Positions 35,001 to 47,900 of a DNA stretch of 64,000 nt are shown here, piece by piece. Positions within the stretch are counted from its first letter, which is position 1. Each line of letters opens with the position of its first letter. Origin of the DNA: Gambelia wislizenii (taxonomy: Eukaryota; Chordata; Lepidosauria; Squamata; Crotaphytidae); assembly GCA_030847615.1 (NCBI GenBank), contig JAUMIR010000012.1, positions 2,969,501 to 3,033,500 of the forward strand, in the 5' to 3' direction. Under the pieces are notes generated by a model. It had not been told where the DNA came from and ran no database searches. It saw only the letters and a list, made by a program, of their open reading frames with translations. Position numbers and translations under genes: made by a program.

Positions 35001-38000
35001 TACTGGGTGTTACATTTATTATAGCTGGAATGTGGTTGGTTAACCCCAACTGGGTTTCAATGGCCCTTGGTACTTGCTGGGGTTTGGTTCCAGGACCCCC
35101 CCGTGGACACCAAAATCCATGGATGCTCAAGTCTCATTATATATAATGGCATAGTAAAATGGTATCCCTTATCTAAAATGGCAAAATCAAGGTTTGCTTT
35201 TTGGATTTCTTTGTAGGGGGGGGGGATATTTTCAAGCCGTGGATGGTTGAATCCATGGATGCAAAATCCACGGATACAGATTGGCGAATCTTTCAATTGT
35301 TGCATGGTGAGTCAACATGTACACAAATCCCTTTGATTCATTTGGGCTACTCTACTTAAGGTTTGTTAATCCAGACTAGAGGAGATGCATTGAATCAATG
35401 GGATTTGCCTACATGGTGGTTTACCATGCAACATTTGAGTCAATAGTTCTGCTCTAGTTGGGATTAACAAATTCCTTACCATTTTATCTATTTCTTTTTC
35501 CTTGGTTTTTTTTCCAGGCTGTGAGGATGTGTTCTGGAATAGTTTATTTCTGACATTTTGCCTGCATCTGTGGCTGGCATCCTCAGATGAGGCATCCTCG
35601 TCAGAAAGAAACTATTCCAGAACACAGCCTCACAGCCCGGAAAAAACCCAAGGAAAATCTATGGATGCCGGCTGTGAAAGCCTTTGACTTCACATTATCT
35701 ATTTCTTTATTTGCAGCCCATCTTTTCCCCAGAAAAGATGAGAGTGTTAAGGAAATTTGAAGACAGTTGGGACAGAGGATGAACTCAGTATGATTTAATA
35801 GACTCCATCAAGGAAGCCAGGGCTGTCCTGAGTTAGCAGGGCAATTAATGACCAGGCCTCCTGAAGGTCTCTCATTCATAGAGGTGTTATAAGCCGGAGC
35901 CAAGCTGATGGCAAATATCAGTAACGCCATAAGGAACTGAGAATAAAGTTAGAAGGAAATGGATCTGACAGCAAATCAACCCCGAACGCTTTCTAGAAGC
36001 CAAAATGACTCAACTGAGGCTATTTTACTTTGGACACATCACGAGAAGACATGATTTACTGGAAAAGACGTGAATGCTAGGAAAAGTGGAAGGGAAAAGA
36101 AGAGCACGTTATTGGCGCAATCAAAGAAGCCACAGTTGCCCTGAGGTTACCAGACACGAGGAGGGCTGTTGAATGGCCACGGCTCTTGGAGATCTCTCAT
36201 GCAGAGAGTTACTGTAAGTCAAAGCTAACTTGGTCACAAATAAAAGCAACATCAGTCCAACTACATCTGGAGGGCCATACGGTTGGTTCCTTCTCCCTGC
36301 TCTAAGGCACAAAGAGATTCCCAATGACCTCCACGGTGCACTTGCCTCAGTTTTTTTGTCAAGTTCCTGCGCCAACGCTGCCGATGCCACAGCCATGGCC
36401 ACGGAAGCTGAGACGGCCACTTTGGCTTGCTTGTCCTTAGGTTCCTCTTTCTTCTCCGCAGGAAGGTGGGTAAAATCCGGAGCTGCCACAGGCTGGACAC
36501 AATCGGCAGGGAAAAAGCCAGATTTCCCATAGATGGCGCCAAATTTCCATCCTATAATGAGAAGGCAAACCATGCCCTTTTGCCCAGGTATCTGGGTTGA
36601 GCATAAAAACCAAATCCGAAGTGCATCTTGTGGAGTTAGCTTTATTAGGCTAACCAAAAGCCCAATAAAGTCAGAGGGTTAAGTGTGGCCTGACTGATTT
36701 GTCTACAAACCTTTCCCCACAACAAATATGGTAAAAGGTCTGAAACCCAAAAGCTCTTTGAGGAACAGTGGGGTATGTTTAGCCTGGAGAAAAGAAGACT
36801 CAGGCTGCATTTGCACTGCAGATATAATGCAGTTTGACACCACTTTAACTGCCATGGCTCAATGCTATGGACTTCTGGGATCGGTAGTGAGACATTTAGC
36901 CTTCTCTGTCACAGAGCTCTGGTGCCACAACAAACTACAAATCCCAGGATTCTATATATCATTGAGCCTTGGCAGTTAAAGTGGTGTCAAACTGGATTAT
37001 TTATGCAGTACAGACACAGCCTAAGAGGTGACATGACAGCTATCTTTAAATAGCTGAAGGGAAGTCATTTAGAAGATGGAGCCAGCTTGTTTTTGCTGCT
37101 CCAGAGGCTAGAATATGAACCTATGGATTCATATTACAAGAAAAGAGATTCCACCTAAACATCAGGAAGAACTTTTTGTCTGTAAGAGCTGTTCAACTGC
37201 AGAATAGGTTGGTGTGGAGGCTGGTGTATTCTCCTTCTTTGTAGGTCTTTAAACAGAGGTTGGATGCATACCCTCCAATGTTTCACAGATGACAACCAGG
37301 ACACATGTGGCCAAACAATATCAAAGGGTGGTCAAGATGGCAAAAGTTATGAATGAAGAAGACACACAAGCTAGGAGAGGCAGTAGCAGTTTGCTTTTGC
37401 CAGAGCCTCCTGGGAAGGGCAAGACTTCACCCTCCTCTCCTCTTCCTGCGGCTGAGTTAACTGAGTGCAAACTGGTTTTGTACTTTGAACTCAGTTTGCA
37501 GCAATTGAAGTGAGCTGAGGAGAAAGGGGGGAAGTAGGAGGAGGTATATTGCTTATACCTCAATATTTGGAGGGTATATATATGCCCACCTCTCAGGAGT
37601 GCCTTAGCTGTCTATTCTTGTATGGCAGGAGATTGGACTAGGTAGCCCTTGAGATCCCCAGGATTCTCTAGGAAGAGGCTGTTAGTCTAACCCTCTCATT
37701 TGCAGAGAAAAGCAAGGCATCACACAAGAGAAAGAAGATAACAGCAGTGGATAGGTATGTACAGTAGGACCCCGTATCCCTGCGGATTGGTTCCGGGGTG
37801 CCCCGTGGATACTGAAAACTGTGGATAACAGCATATGTCCATTGATAATAATGGGACTTCCAGTTTAAAATACTATAGAGTTGCCTTGGAGGACCAAAAA
37901 ATGGTTAGAGAGGACACATGGTCTAGGAAGACTCTATGATAGGTGTGCTGTTTTGTGTCCTGTGGATAACTGAATCAGTGAATAAAGAATCAGTGGATAC

Positions 38001-41000
38001 GGGGGTCCTACTGTACAGGAGTGTAAAACACAGCAAGGCACATAGAGGAGGAGGAGGCACCCACCAAAATCCAGGGTGCCCTTTTTCACATCCTCCAGGA
38101 GCAGCACTTTCTTCCTTACCACGCAGCCGTAATAGCGGTCTGTGGGGACAGGAGAGCCACTGTGGCATTGTGGGACTGCTGAGAAACTCAGCTTGTTATG
38201 AATGCAGAAGACTTGCTGGGCCATCAAGTGGGTGAAACAAGGCCCCAAAGTGAAGGAGTGGGGGACTTTGGGCCCTGGGAGTGAATCCAGCCCTTCTGTG
38301 GTTCCTCAAGTGACCGCATCCCTTTCCGTACATCAGCATGGTTGTGTGGTTCCCACAGCTTTTTAATGCACTGTTTCCCATTCTGAAAGGCTGAACTGCT
38401 TCTCCTGAGATGGAGTTTCTGGCAGGAAAGAGCTTTGCAGCTCCAAAAGATGCCGGGGATTTGGGGTCCCCTTTTGCTTTTGGCCCCACCTACCTCGGGC
38501 ATACAGCCCCCCAAGAAACTTCTCTGAAATTGAGTTTTGGGTCTGTGCTAATGGATGAGAAATGAAAATAGAATGAAAGCTTCATTCTCACTGTATTTAT
38601 TTGCCAAAGCAAGGTGGCTCTTTCAGGGCACATCCAGATTGATTGAAAAGCCCCCAATTTTGTTCCTGTTTTCTTCCAATTTTATACTGGGTTAGGATAA
38701 ACCAACTTGGAGTTTGGCATAAAAAGTCTTGGATTGTAGAGGGAACTGATAGAAAATATCCTGGGATAAATAAAATGCATATGGATCTCCAAACTAAAAC
38801 TGGAAAGAACAAGGAACAAAATCTGAGTAGATAGTGAAAATACTCCTTGTAGAATTTGCAGAAAATACGATCTGTCCCAACAAGATTCAAATGAGATTCG
38901 CGGTATTTGGAAGGAGGGGGCCAAACACTCCTCAAACCCCACAGTAAAAGGATTTGCAGTTTCCCCTGAAATTTCCTGAAAATGAGCATAGATGTGAATT
39001 TTCAGACTCGTGAATAGCAAAATTTGTATCGCTGTGCATTTTCGCTCCATTGCCCTTTATGAGTGTGTGTGGATAATCAATTTGAATGAACGCAAATGGC
39101 TGTGAATATGAGCACAACCCTGAAGACAGACAATTTTATGAATGAGCAAAAATGTGCACCCACTCACAGTAAACCGTTGCTTCTAGACATGCCCCAGACT
39201 TTCTGGTCTTTTTAATCAATCTGGATGTGCCGCCCTCCGTCATGGCCACCACAACACTAACCATGGCCAGCCCTCTTCATCTCCCTCCTCTTTAAACTTC
39301 TCTTATCAGCTTCCAAGGCCAGGTGGCATCATCACTCAGGCGGCAGCAATTGGCACCAAATATTTTACATGCTGTGTGAAAGAGTTCAGCCCAAATCTCC
39401 AGCTGGTGGGTGCATTGCTGAACAATCCCAGAGTTTTATTTTTATGGGCGAGGGGTACAAAACCCACACCTCCCCTTTACCTAACTGGTGTATAACTTTA
39501 TAAACTTTCTTATCCTGACCACCCCACCCCCTATGGCATTGGGATTTTCGTTTGATTTCTTTGCCTGTGTCACTTTTGAACTGTGGCCTTCCCCCATTCG
39601 CTGGCCACTCTCACCTGATTCCAAGCCTTCCATGGGCCGAAGGCAAATGATGTCTCCCTTGTGGAAACGCAAGAGGTTTTTGTCATCAGTGATGTGATTC
39701 TTGATAGCAACCATATACTGCGAGTCCTACAATAGATGGGAGGAGAAAACGAAGGTTTATTTATCTAATTATTTCATTTATTTCTTAAAATATTTATTGT
39801 TGTTGTTGTGTACCTTCCAGTCATTTCTGACTTACGGCTGTCACGATCGGCGACCCTAATCATGGGGTTTTCTTGTCAAGATTTGCTCAGAGGAAGTTTG
39901 GCTCTGCCTTTCTCTGAGGCTGAGAGTGTGTGACTTGAACACAGTCATCCAGTGGGTTTCTACAGGTGAGATTCAAACCCTGGTTTCCTGGAGTCCTAGT
40001 CCAACATTCAAACCACTGCCCTATGCTGGCTCTAAAAATCATGCTCTCTCTATTTTTCTTCTTGTTATGTGCTTTCAAATCATCTCCGACTTACAGCAAC
40101 CCTCTGCTAGGGTTTTCTTGACAAGCTTTATTTGGAGGATTGTTGTTGCCTTCCTCTGAGGCTGAGAGAGTGGGACTCCCCAAGGTCATCCAGGACATTT
40201 CCATGGTGGAGCAGGAACACAAATTCTGGTCTCCTGGAATCCTAGTCCAACATTCAAACCACTTCACCAGGCTGGCTCCAGAATTAGGACAAAGATCCAT
40301 TCTAAAAATAATATAACTGGTAGGAACAAAGGCCTATAGCTACTTGCTAGCTCTAAATATAGATCAATCCCTGTATCTGTGGGGGATATGTTCCAAGACC
40401 TCCTGTGGATACATGAAACTGTGGATAATAGGGAACACTATTATTTTCAATGAGATGAATGCCAGAGGTTGACCATAGAATGGCACTGGAGGACCTGGAA
40501 ATGCCTAGAGAGAACATAATTTTTCAAATGTGGATAAGTGAAACCGTGGATACCAGGATTGACCTGTAGTGTAAACTCATTAAATCAATGGGATTATACA
40601 ACAAAGCATTATACAACAATGCAATATGTTCTTTCCAGGTGTCCCACACCCTGAAACAACAACAACAACAAAAGCCACCATTGCAAATGGCTGAAAAGGC
40701 AGCCAGCACTCACACAGTCACTTTGGGTTGCCTACCAAAATGGCAGCCATAACATTGCAAATGTGGCCCTATGCAAGAGCAAAAAATGACCAGTGCAACC
40801 CTCTAAGCTCTGGAGTGTGCCCATTCCTAGTATAACCCAGAAGATTCAGATGGGTTCTTCTCCAGTTTCTGCATGTCTCTCTCATATGCTGGGACTTTCT
40901 GAAAGGCCCTTTGGAAAATCACCCCATTGCCTTAAACCTTGCCATCCCATCTTTTACCTTCTTGAGCTCCATGATGAAATAGTCAATCAAGGCCTTGACC

Positions 41001-44000
41001 TGGGAGGCTTTCGGAGAGAAGAGGATGAGTTTCTCATGGGTGAGGTTGAACTCCAGCATGTTCTTTGAGGGAATGGTCACAAACAGGATATCACCGTAGC
41101 TGGGAAGAAGCAAATGGAAAACTGGGTTAAGTGGACAATGGAAAGGAGAGAGGACTATGGTGGGGTGAAAAAAGATGGAAACAACAGCCGTTGTCACACT
41201 GGCATACCCACCAACATTTCACAAATGAAAACCACAGATGCGTCCATCAGGCTGTCGTCAAGATGGTAAAAATTGTTAATGTGGAAAAAGAAACTAACTA
41301 GGAGAGGCAGCAGCAGTTTGCTTTTGTCTGAGCCTCCTGGGAAGGGCAAGATGCTGCCTCTCCTCTCCCCTTGCTGAGTTAACTGAGTGCAAACTACTTT
41401 TGAACTCACTCAGCTTGCAGAAACTGAAGTAAGTTGAAGACAAAGGGGGAAAGTAGGAGGAAAGAGATACCGGGACATTGAAAAGCAGCTGAAAAATTGA
41501 GAAGAGACAAACCCACGAGTGGCAAAGGTTACAAAGTCCACTTCTGTTTTTTGTTTTTTGTTTTAATATATAGGAGTAATCTGTGATGTTAAACAGTGTA
41601 GGAATCTCCTCTGATCTATCTGAAAGATGAATCACCACTCCTGGAGGCTTCCAAGCAAAGCAACCCATCCCCTTTTTTTTTGGCTAGAAAAAAGGGCAGC
41701 GTAGGGAGCATGGATGGGTTGAAGGCTACAAAAACAGTCATGGGTACCACATGTACTGTACCCCCTGGACCACACTCAGCACATCCCTGGTTTTAGTGTT
41801 GACCGATTAATTTGCTGCATTAGGCTGAAGGTTGTGTGGTGGGAGGCTAGCAATGATGTTCCTAAGCTCTGGAAAGTCCCAAGAAATGGTGGAGAACAAC
41901 GGGAAGGCACTGTGAACTGATGATGTCTCCTGAGCCCACTCCTTGCTAATCCTGCCCACATCTCCCTGGTCTTTGTGAAACCATCTCCTCCCAGTTGGGT
42001 GTTGTGCCTCACCCCCAGGACACCCCAAGACTCCGATAGTGACCTTCCTGATCCATGTTCCTGGTTCATGTTGCCTGACAGCCTCAGACCTTGCTCCATT
42101 TACTAACAACGCTTTGGAATCTTCTTTTTGGGCTTTTTGGATTTATTGCTTGACTATGTTTGATTCAGACTGGCCTGACCACACTGCTTCTTCATCCTTG
42201 CTGGTGAACCACACTTCTCTCTTTCCAGGTTCGGTTGCCTCCTATATAATCTCTCAGGGACCTGGTCTCATGTTGGCACCAATACAGGACACTGGGTTGC
42301 CAGAATGAAAACTGGAGAGGGCTCCTGTACCTTTAATGGTTGTGGAGAAGGAGGAATTTCAGCTGGCGTGGCTTGTTACCTGGTTGTGTGAGAAGCAACA
42401 CCTCGTGAAAATGATCTCTTCTGCCTAATGCTTAAGGGTGGAGAAGCCCTCTCCAGTTTTCAATCTGGCAACCTTACCTCCTAAGGACAAACCAAACAGC
42501 CTTACCTGTAGCCTCGCAACACTCGGAGTTGCTCTCCAGGCAAATTGGCGCCTTTCACCAGCCGCAGAAGTTTGATCCCCGTGTCCGACACCGCTAGAAT
42601 TTGCACGCCGGTGCCCACGCTGCCCTGCAGGGGCATGACAGAGGAGTCAACATGGCTTGACCCAGCCCAGACAGGAAAAGTGAGACTAAAGAATGAGCAT
42701 CTCAGCAAAGCATTGGCAGAAACAGGTCCATAAGTTTAATGTAATCCAGCTCTAGAACTGCAGTACTTTTAATAACTTGGATGGGAAAGCCAACAGCTTT
42801 GTGGAGCAATCTGAATTCTGGAGTGAGGAATCCACTGTGTTGCTATTCAAATTGCTTTGAAATGGTTGGGAGCATCAGAAAGACAGGTGAGGAGACTTTC
42901 CATCCCTCTGCTACCATATTCAGTGCTTGGAGGCAGAAAGTGCTGCTTATCATTTGGGGATTTCTTTCCCTCAGGCACCAACATTTTTCTGGCAGGGATG
43001 TAGGAAACTGCCTTATCCCGAGTCAGATCTAGGGATGCAAGCGCTCACTCAGGGCCTGTCTACACTGCAGAAATGCAGCAGTTTGACACCACTTTATCCA
43101 CCATAGTTCAATCCTATGGAATCCTGGTATTTGTAGTTTGGTGAGGCACCAGAGTTTTCCGATAGAAAGGCTAAATACCTCACCAAACTACGAATACCAG
43201 GATTCCATAGGTGGATAAAGTGGCGTCAGGCTGCTGTATGTCTGCAGTGTAGACAGGCCCTAGGTTTCTTCTAGAAGGAAGCATCAAATAATTGTAGTAA
43301 TTTCCTCCCAGCTGCAAGAAAGTCTTCAAAAACCATGCCATTTTCAAAATCTCTTCGCAAATCTGGACTTATTCTGCGAAAAATTTGCACGTGGCTCTTC
43401 TGCACAGAAAACAACATTTTCTGGACAGAGAATAATATTTCTGTACATAAATGTCATTTTCTGCCCTAAAAAGCTGTTTCATGTGGAGAGAATGCTGTTT
43501 TCTATGCAAATCAACCACGTGCGAATTTTGTGCAGAATAAACCGAGAACTGCGAAGATTCTCATCAGTCCAACATTCTTCTTGTCAGGGCTTCTTGACTC
43601 AAAAGAAAACACCCTTTTCAACAACTGTTTGAATATTTTCAAATATTCTTTCTATCCCTGGTCAGATCATTGGTCCATCAGGCTCAGTAGTTGTGGCTCT
43701 GCTGGTTTTCAAACAGGATTCTCTCCCTGCCCTACTTGGACATGATGGCGAATAAACCTGGCACCTTCTGCACAGGAGATGACCGTATACTAAATCAGAT
43801 AGTTGGTCCATCTAATCCAAAATTACCAACACTGACTGGCAGAAACAGCTTTCTGGAGTTTTCATCAGGATTCCCTCCCTGTCTAACCTGGAGATGCCAC
43901 TGGGGACCGAACTGGGATCTTCTTTGTAGAAACCCTGGAAGCTGCCTTACATTGACCTTTGGCAGTCCAATCTACCCAGTATTGTTTGCTCTGACTGGCA

Positions 44001-44150
44001 GCAACAGCTAACTTTTCATATAGAATTCTTTCCTAGCTCTATCTGGAGATCCCCGGTACTCCTTAGTGCAGTGGCTCTTAACCTTTTCTTTACCTGGGAC
44101 CCCCTTTAAATACCTTCTGTTGCCATGGACCCCCAAGTCTTCACTTAAGA

Positions 44151-44190
<40 letters not shown>

Positions 44191-44891
44191 TAATTACAAC
44201 ATCCATTAAACCTTCCCCCAGAGGCACTGGAGGGGGAGGGAAGACTTTTCTCCTGCTTCTTCCTGCAAGTTAGTGGCTGGAGCAGATTGAATGGCAATGT
44301 GCAGGCCAAGCCAGCCAGCTAGCCAGCCTTTGCCTTGGCTCCTGTCCTGTGGCCATTCCAGTGAAGGGAGGAGGTGAGCCAAGCAGCCTTCAAGCCTTTG
44401 TGGACCCCCTGTGAGGACACTGTGGACCCCTGGGGGTCCCTGGACCACAAGTTAAGAACCACTGCCTTAGTGGTCTCCCCACTCGATTATTTCTTGGAAG
44501 CAAAGAGGCATCAATGCTGGTCTAAAGCGATTAGTGAGAGGGGACTCTAGACAGCATGCCTGCCCTTTTGGTTTCCCTTGGTTTTTTTCCGGGCTGTGAG
44601 ACCGTGTTCTGGAATAGTTTCTTTCTGACGTTTCGCCTGCATCTGTGGCTGGCATCTTCAGAGAATGGTTGGGTAGGAGTGTATGTGGACTTATATATGC
44701 TGTGAGCCCCTGATGGGGAGTATATGTAAATTTGTGTAATTGAAAGGTTAGTTTCTGGGTATAGATCCTTTTTGTTTCACTCCTCTGTTTCTTTCTAAGC
44801 TCTCCTTTCCTCTCCTCTGCTGCATACAAGTGCACCTTCAGTGATGAATCATATAGCAGTTGGATGTTTTTTGCTTAACATGTACACATTT

Positions 44892-44932
<41 letters not shown>

Positions 44933-47900
44933 CAGAAGCATTTGTTAATTGTTTTGAATGACACCACTGATTTCACAGGTATGCATGGTGTGGTGATGGT
45001 GGCACTGTTGTGTGTGCGCGCGCGTGTGTAGAATGTGTCTTACCGTAGCTGGGAAAAGACGGGAGAAATAGACTTCCCAAACATCCCGGGCAACGCTTAT
45101 GATTTCCTTCTTGACGCTTTCGTCAGCCACCGGACTGAAGGAGTCCAGCTTGTTTTCCGCTGTGGAGAAAAATATCAGCCCATTGTGTTCTAGTATTTTA
45201 GTATTATGCACAGAGGTGAAAAAAAAAACCCTTCTTCCATCCACATCAGGGGTTGACAAAGTGTGGCCTGTGGGCCACATGCAGGCCCTGGGGCCATTTT
45301 TGTGGCCCCCAGGGACCCAGGGCATTAAAAAAAAATTGCACTCCCAAATGCCCCAGAATGCCCTCTAGGCGGTTTGGGTGGTGTTTCCACCACACTTGAA
45401 GACCCCTGAACCTATTTAACAAGAAATAAACAGAAAGTGACTTCTGTTTACTTCCTGTTGTTTAAAAAAGGGCCTTAAATGGCCCACGAAGGCCCAAAAA
45501 CATGGTGGAAAGAGCTTTTGAGGGCATTTGGGGACAAAAATATTTTAAAAATATTTTTGCAGAAATTGGTGTGGGAGACAGGGTGTGGCCCTTTAAAGTC
45601 TCCTAGGGCACCATTGTGTCCCCCCAGCCTTCCACAATTGCATGCCCCGAAACTACAAGAAAAGAGATTCCACCTAAACATTAGGAAGAACTTCCTGACA
45701 GTAAGAGCTGTTCAAACGTGGAATATACTGTTGCCTGGGAGTGTGGTGGAGTCTCCTTCTTTGGAGGTTTTCAAACAGAGGCTGGATAGCCATCTGTCGG
45801 GAATGCTTTTATTAGGTATTTCTGCATGACAGGGGGTTGGACTAGATGGCCCTTGTGGCCTCTTCCTACTCTTATGATTCTACAATCTACATCATGCTTC
45901 CACGCTTGTGTAACGTTAAGCTCCTGTTCTTCCTCCTTTCCTTCTTCCCCATATTACTTTCTAAATTAAATAAGTCTCCAAGCACTGTAACCATCCTAAA
46001 CATATTGGCTTTACTATCCTTGTCTCCACCTCTATGGCATGATGGTGACTCCAGGGCATGCCAGGAGTGGGAAGATCAAAAAAAGAGAAGAAAAGCCATT
46101 GTGGCTAAAAAGAAATTTACCAAAAAGGGCCTTCATGCGCAGCCTCTCATTCTGGGTGATGCGCAGGCAAGCCTCCGACTGGGTATCATTGAAGATCTGC
46201 CGGGAGAAAAGTGCATTGCACCTACATGAGCCACCCTGGGGAAATCTGAGCCCCAGAGCAATTTGTAAAAGCATCCTTTCCCCCTCTCAAGTCTCATCCT
46301 CAACAATATTTTAGCCAAGAGGATGCCAAGGGGGGGATTTTCAGGACATGTGCATAGTCTCCAACATTTCACAAATGAAAATCAGGAGACGTGTGGCCAA
46401 GCCACATCTGAGTGTGGTCAAGATGGCCAAAGTATTGAATGAGGAAGAGCAGACAAGCTAGGAGAGGCTGCAGCAGTTTGCTTTTGTCTGAGCCTATAGG
46501 GAAGGACTATAGAGAAGATTCTGTCTCTTCCTCTCCTTACTGAGTTATCTGAGTTGCAAACTACTTTTTTTACTTTCAACTCAGTATGCAGGAATTGAAG
46601 TCAGGGGGAAAATGTATAGGAGGAAAGATAAACTGGGACTTTTTAAAAGCAGCTGAAAAACTGGAATGGCAGTGGATTAATTGGGATTCTCCTGCCAAAT
46701 TGGTACAGTGGGTGGGTATGAAATTACCTCTCCTGAAAGCCTCCAGGACTGGCAATTTTAAATAAGTTTCAAGTCTGCTCCTGCATAGTTTGTCTAATAA
46801 TATTCCAGTGGAAAAATGGGATGGCAGAGAATTAATCAGGACAGTTGGAGTTTATGTGGCTGCACATTGCAAGGGAACATGTGCTGAAATGCTCCTTGCA
46901 GTGCAGCCATCAGGGCAGGCAGAGATTTCAAAAGGCATTTCAGCCACATGAGGGAGACCAGCCCAAACCTGTAAACTCACCTGCCGGAAAAGAAGATCCA
47001 GCAGCAGAGGGTTGTTGATGTTCTCCTTTGGATAAAAAACCTGCAAGAAAAGGAGGGTGGAAGGAATGGTTTTCCAAATTTAGGGTCCAGTGAAACAGCA
47101 GCAATGTCGTATATGCCTGGCTCAATGAGACCAAGGGTCTGTCAAACTTTGGACCTCCAGGTATTCTTGGACTGCAGCTCCCATTGCCCCTAGTCAACAT
47201 AACCCATGGTGAGGAATGCTGGGAGTTGCAGTCCAAGAACATCTAGAAGGTCACAGTAATTCCCAGCCCCAGTCTACCTAGTCCACCAATTTGTCTAAGC
47301 AAACTCCTCTAGGGAAGCCATAGCCTCAACACCCCTCCCCAGTTATGTTCCCAACCATCTTCTAAGATAGGGTACCAAAGACCATGGAGGCTGGAGTCAC
47401 CTCTTATGACTATTTCTCCCCTTTCTAGGAGGTTCTGTCTCATCTCCTTATAAAGGGAGACAAAGTTCCCTTTTGGACTGTACCTCCCAGAATCCCCACT
47501 GCTGGCTGTGAATTTTGGGAACTGTAGTCCCAAAAAGTAACATTATCAAGCTCTGGATCGAAGCTGGTGGCTCTCAACTGATATCTTGGACCAGGAAGTT
47601 TTATAAGGTGGCCAGACATTGCATGAAGAAAGCTTCTTTGTTTTGACAGTAATTCTAAAGCAAGTTTCCATCACGTCCAAGTTTCTAGCCTTGCAACAGA
47701 GTGAGGCAACGTCATTCCCTGCCCAATTTCTCTATATCATGCATAGTTTTATAAACCTTTATTGTATCTTCCTATTTCCCCCCTGCATTGCTGAATTGAT
47801 GAGGAACAGAGCGTGCGGTGTTGTTCATGGAAGTTACCTCTTTCCTGAGATAGATTTTCCAAGAGACGTTGCGGTAAGCATAGAATTCCTCACTGCATCG

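Larger units (their letters stand above)
36720..37670 (+). mobile_element. CR1 LINE split by two DNA elements
   Basis: CR1 pieces at 36720-36802, 37022-37265 and 37577-37670 are collinear with the CR1 3' end. The gaps hold a palindromic MITE and a CATACCCTCCAA element. Confidence 0.82.
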
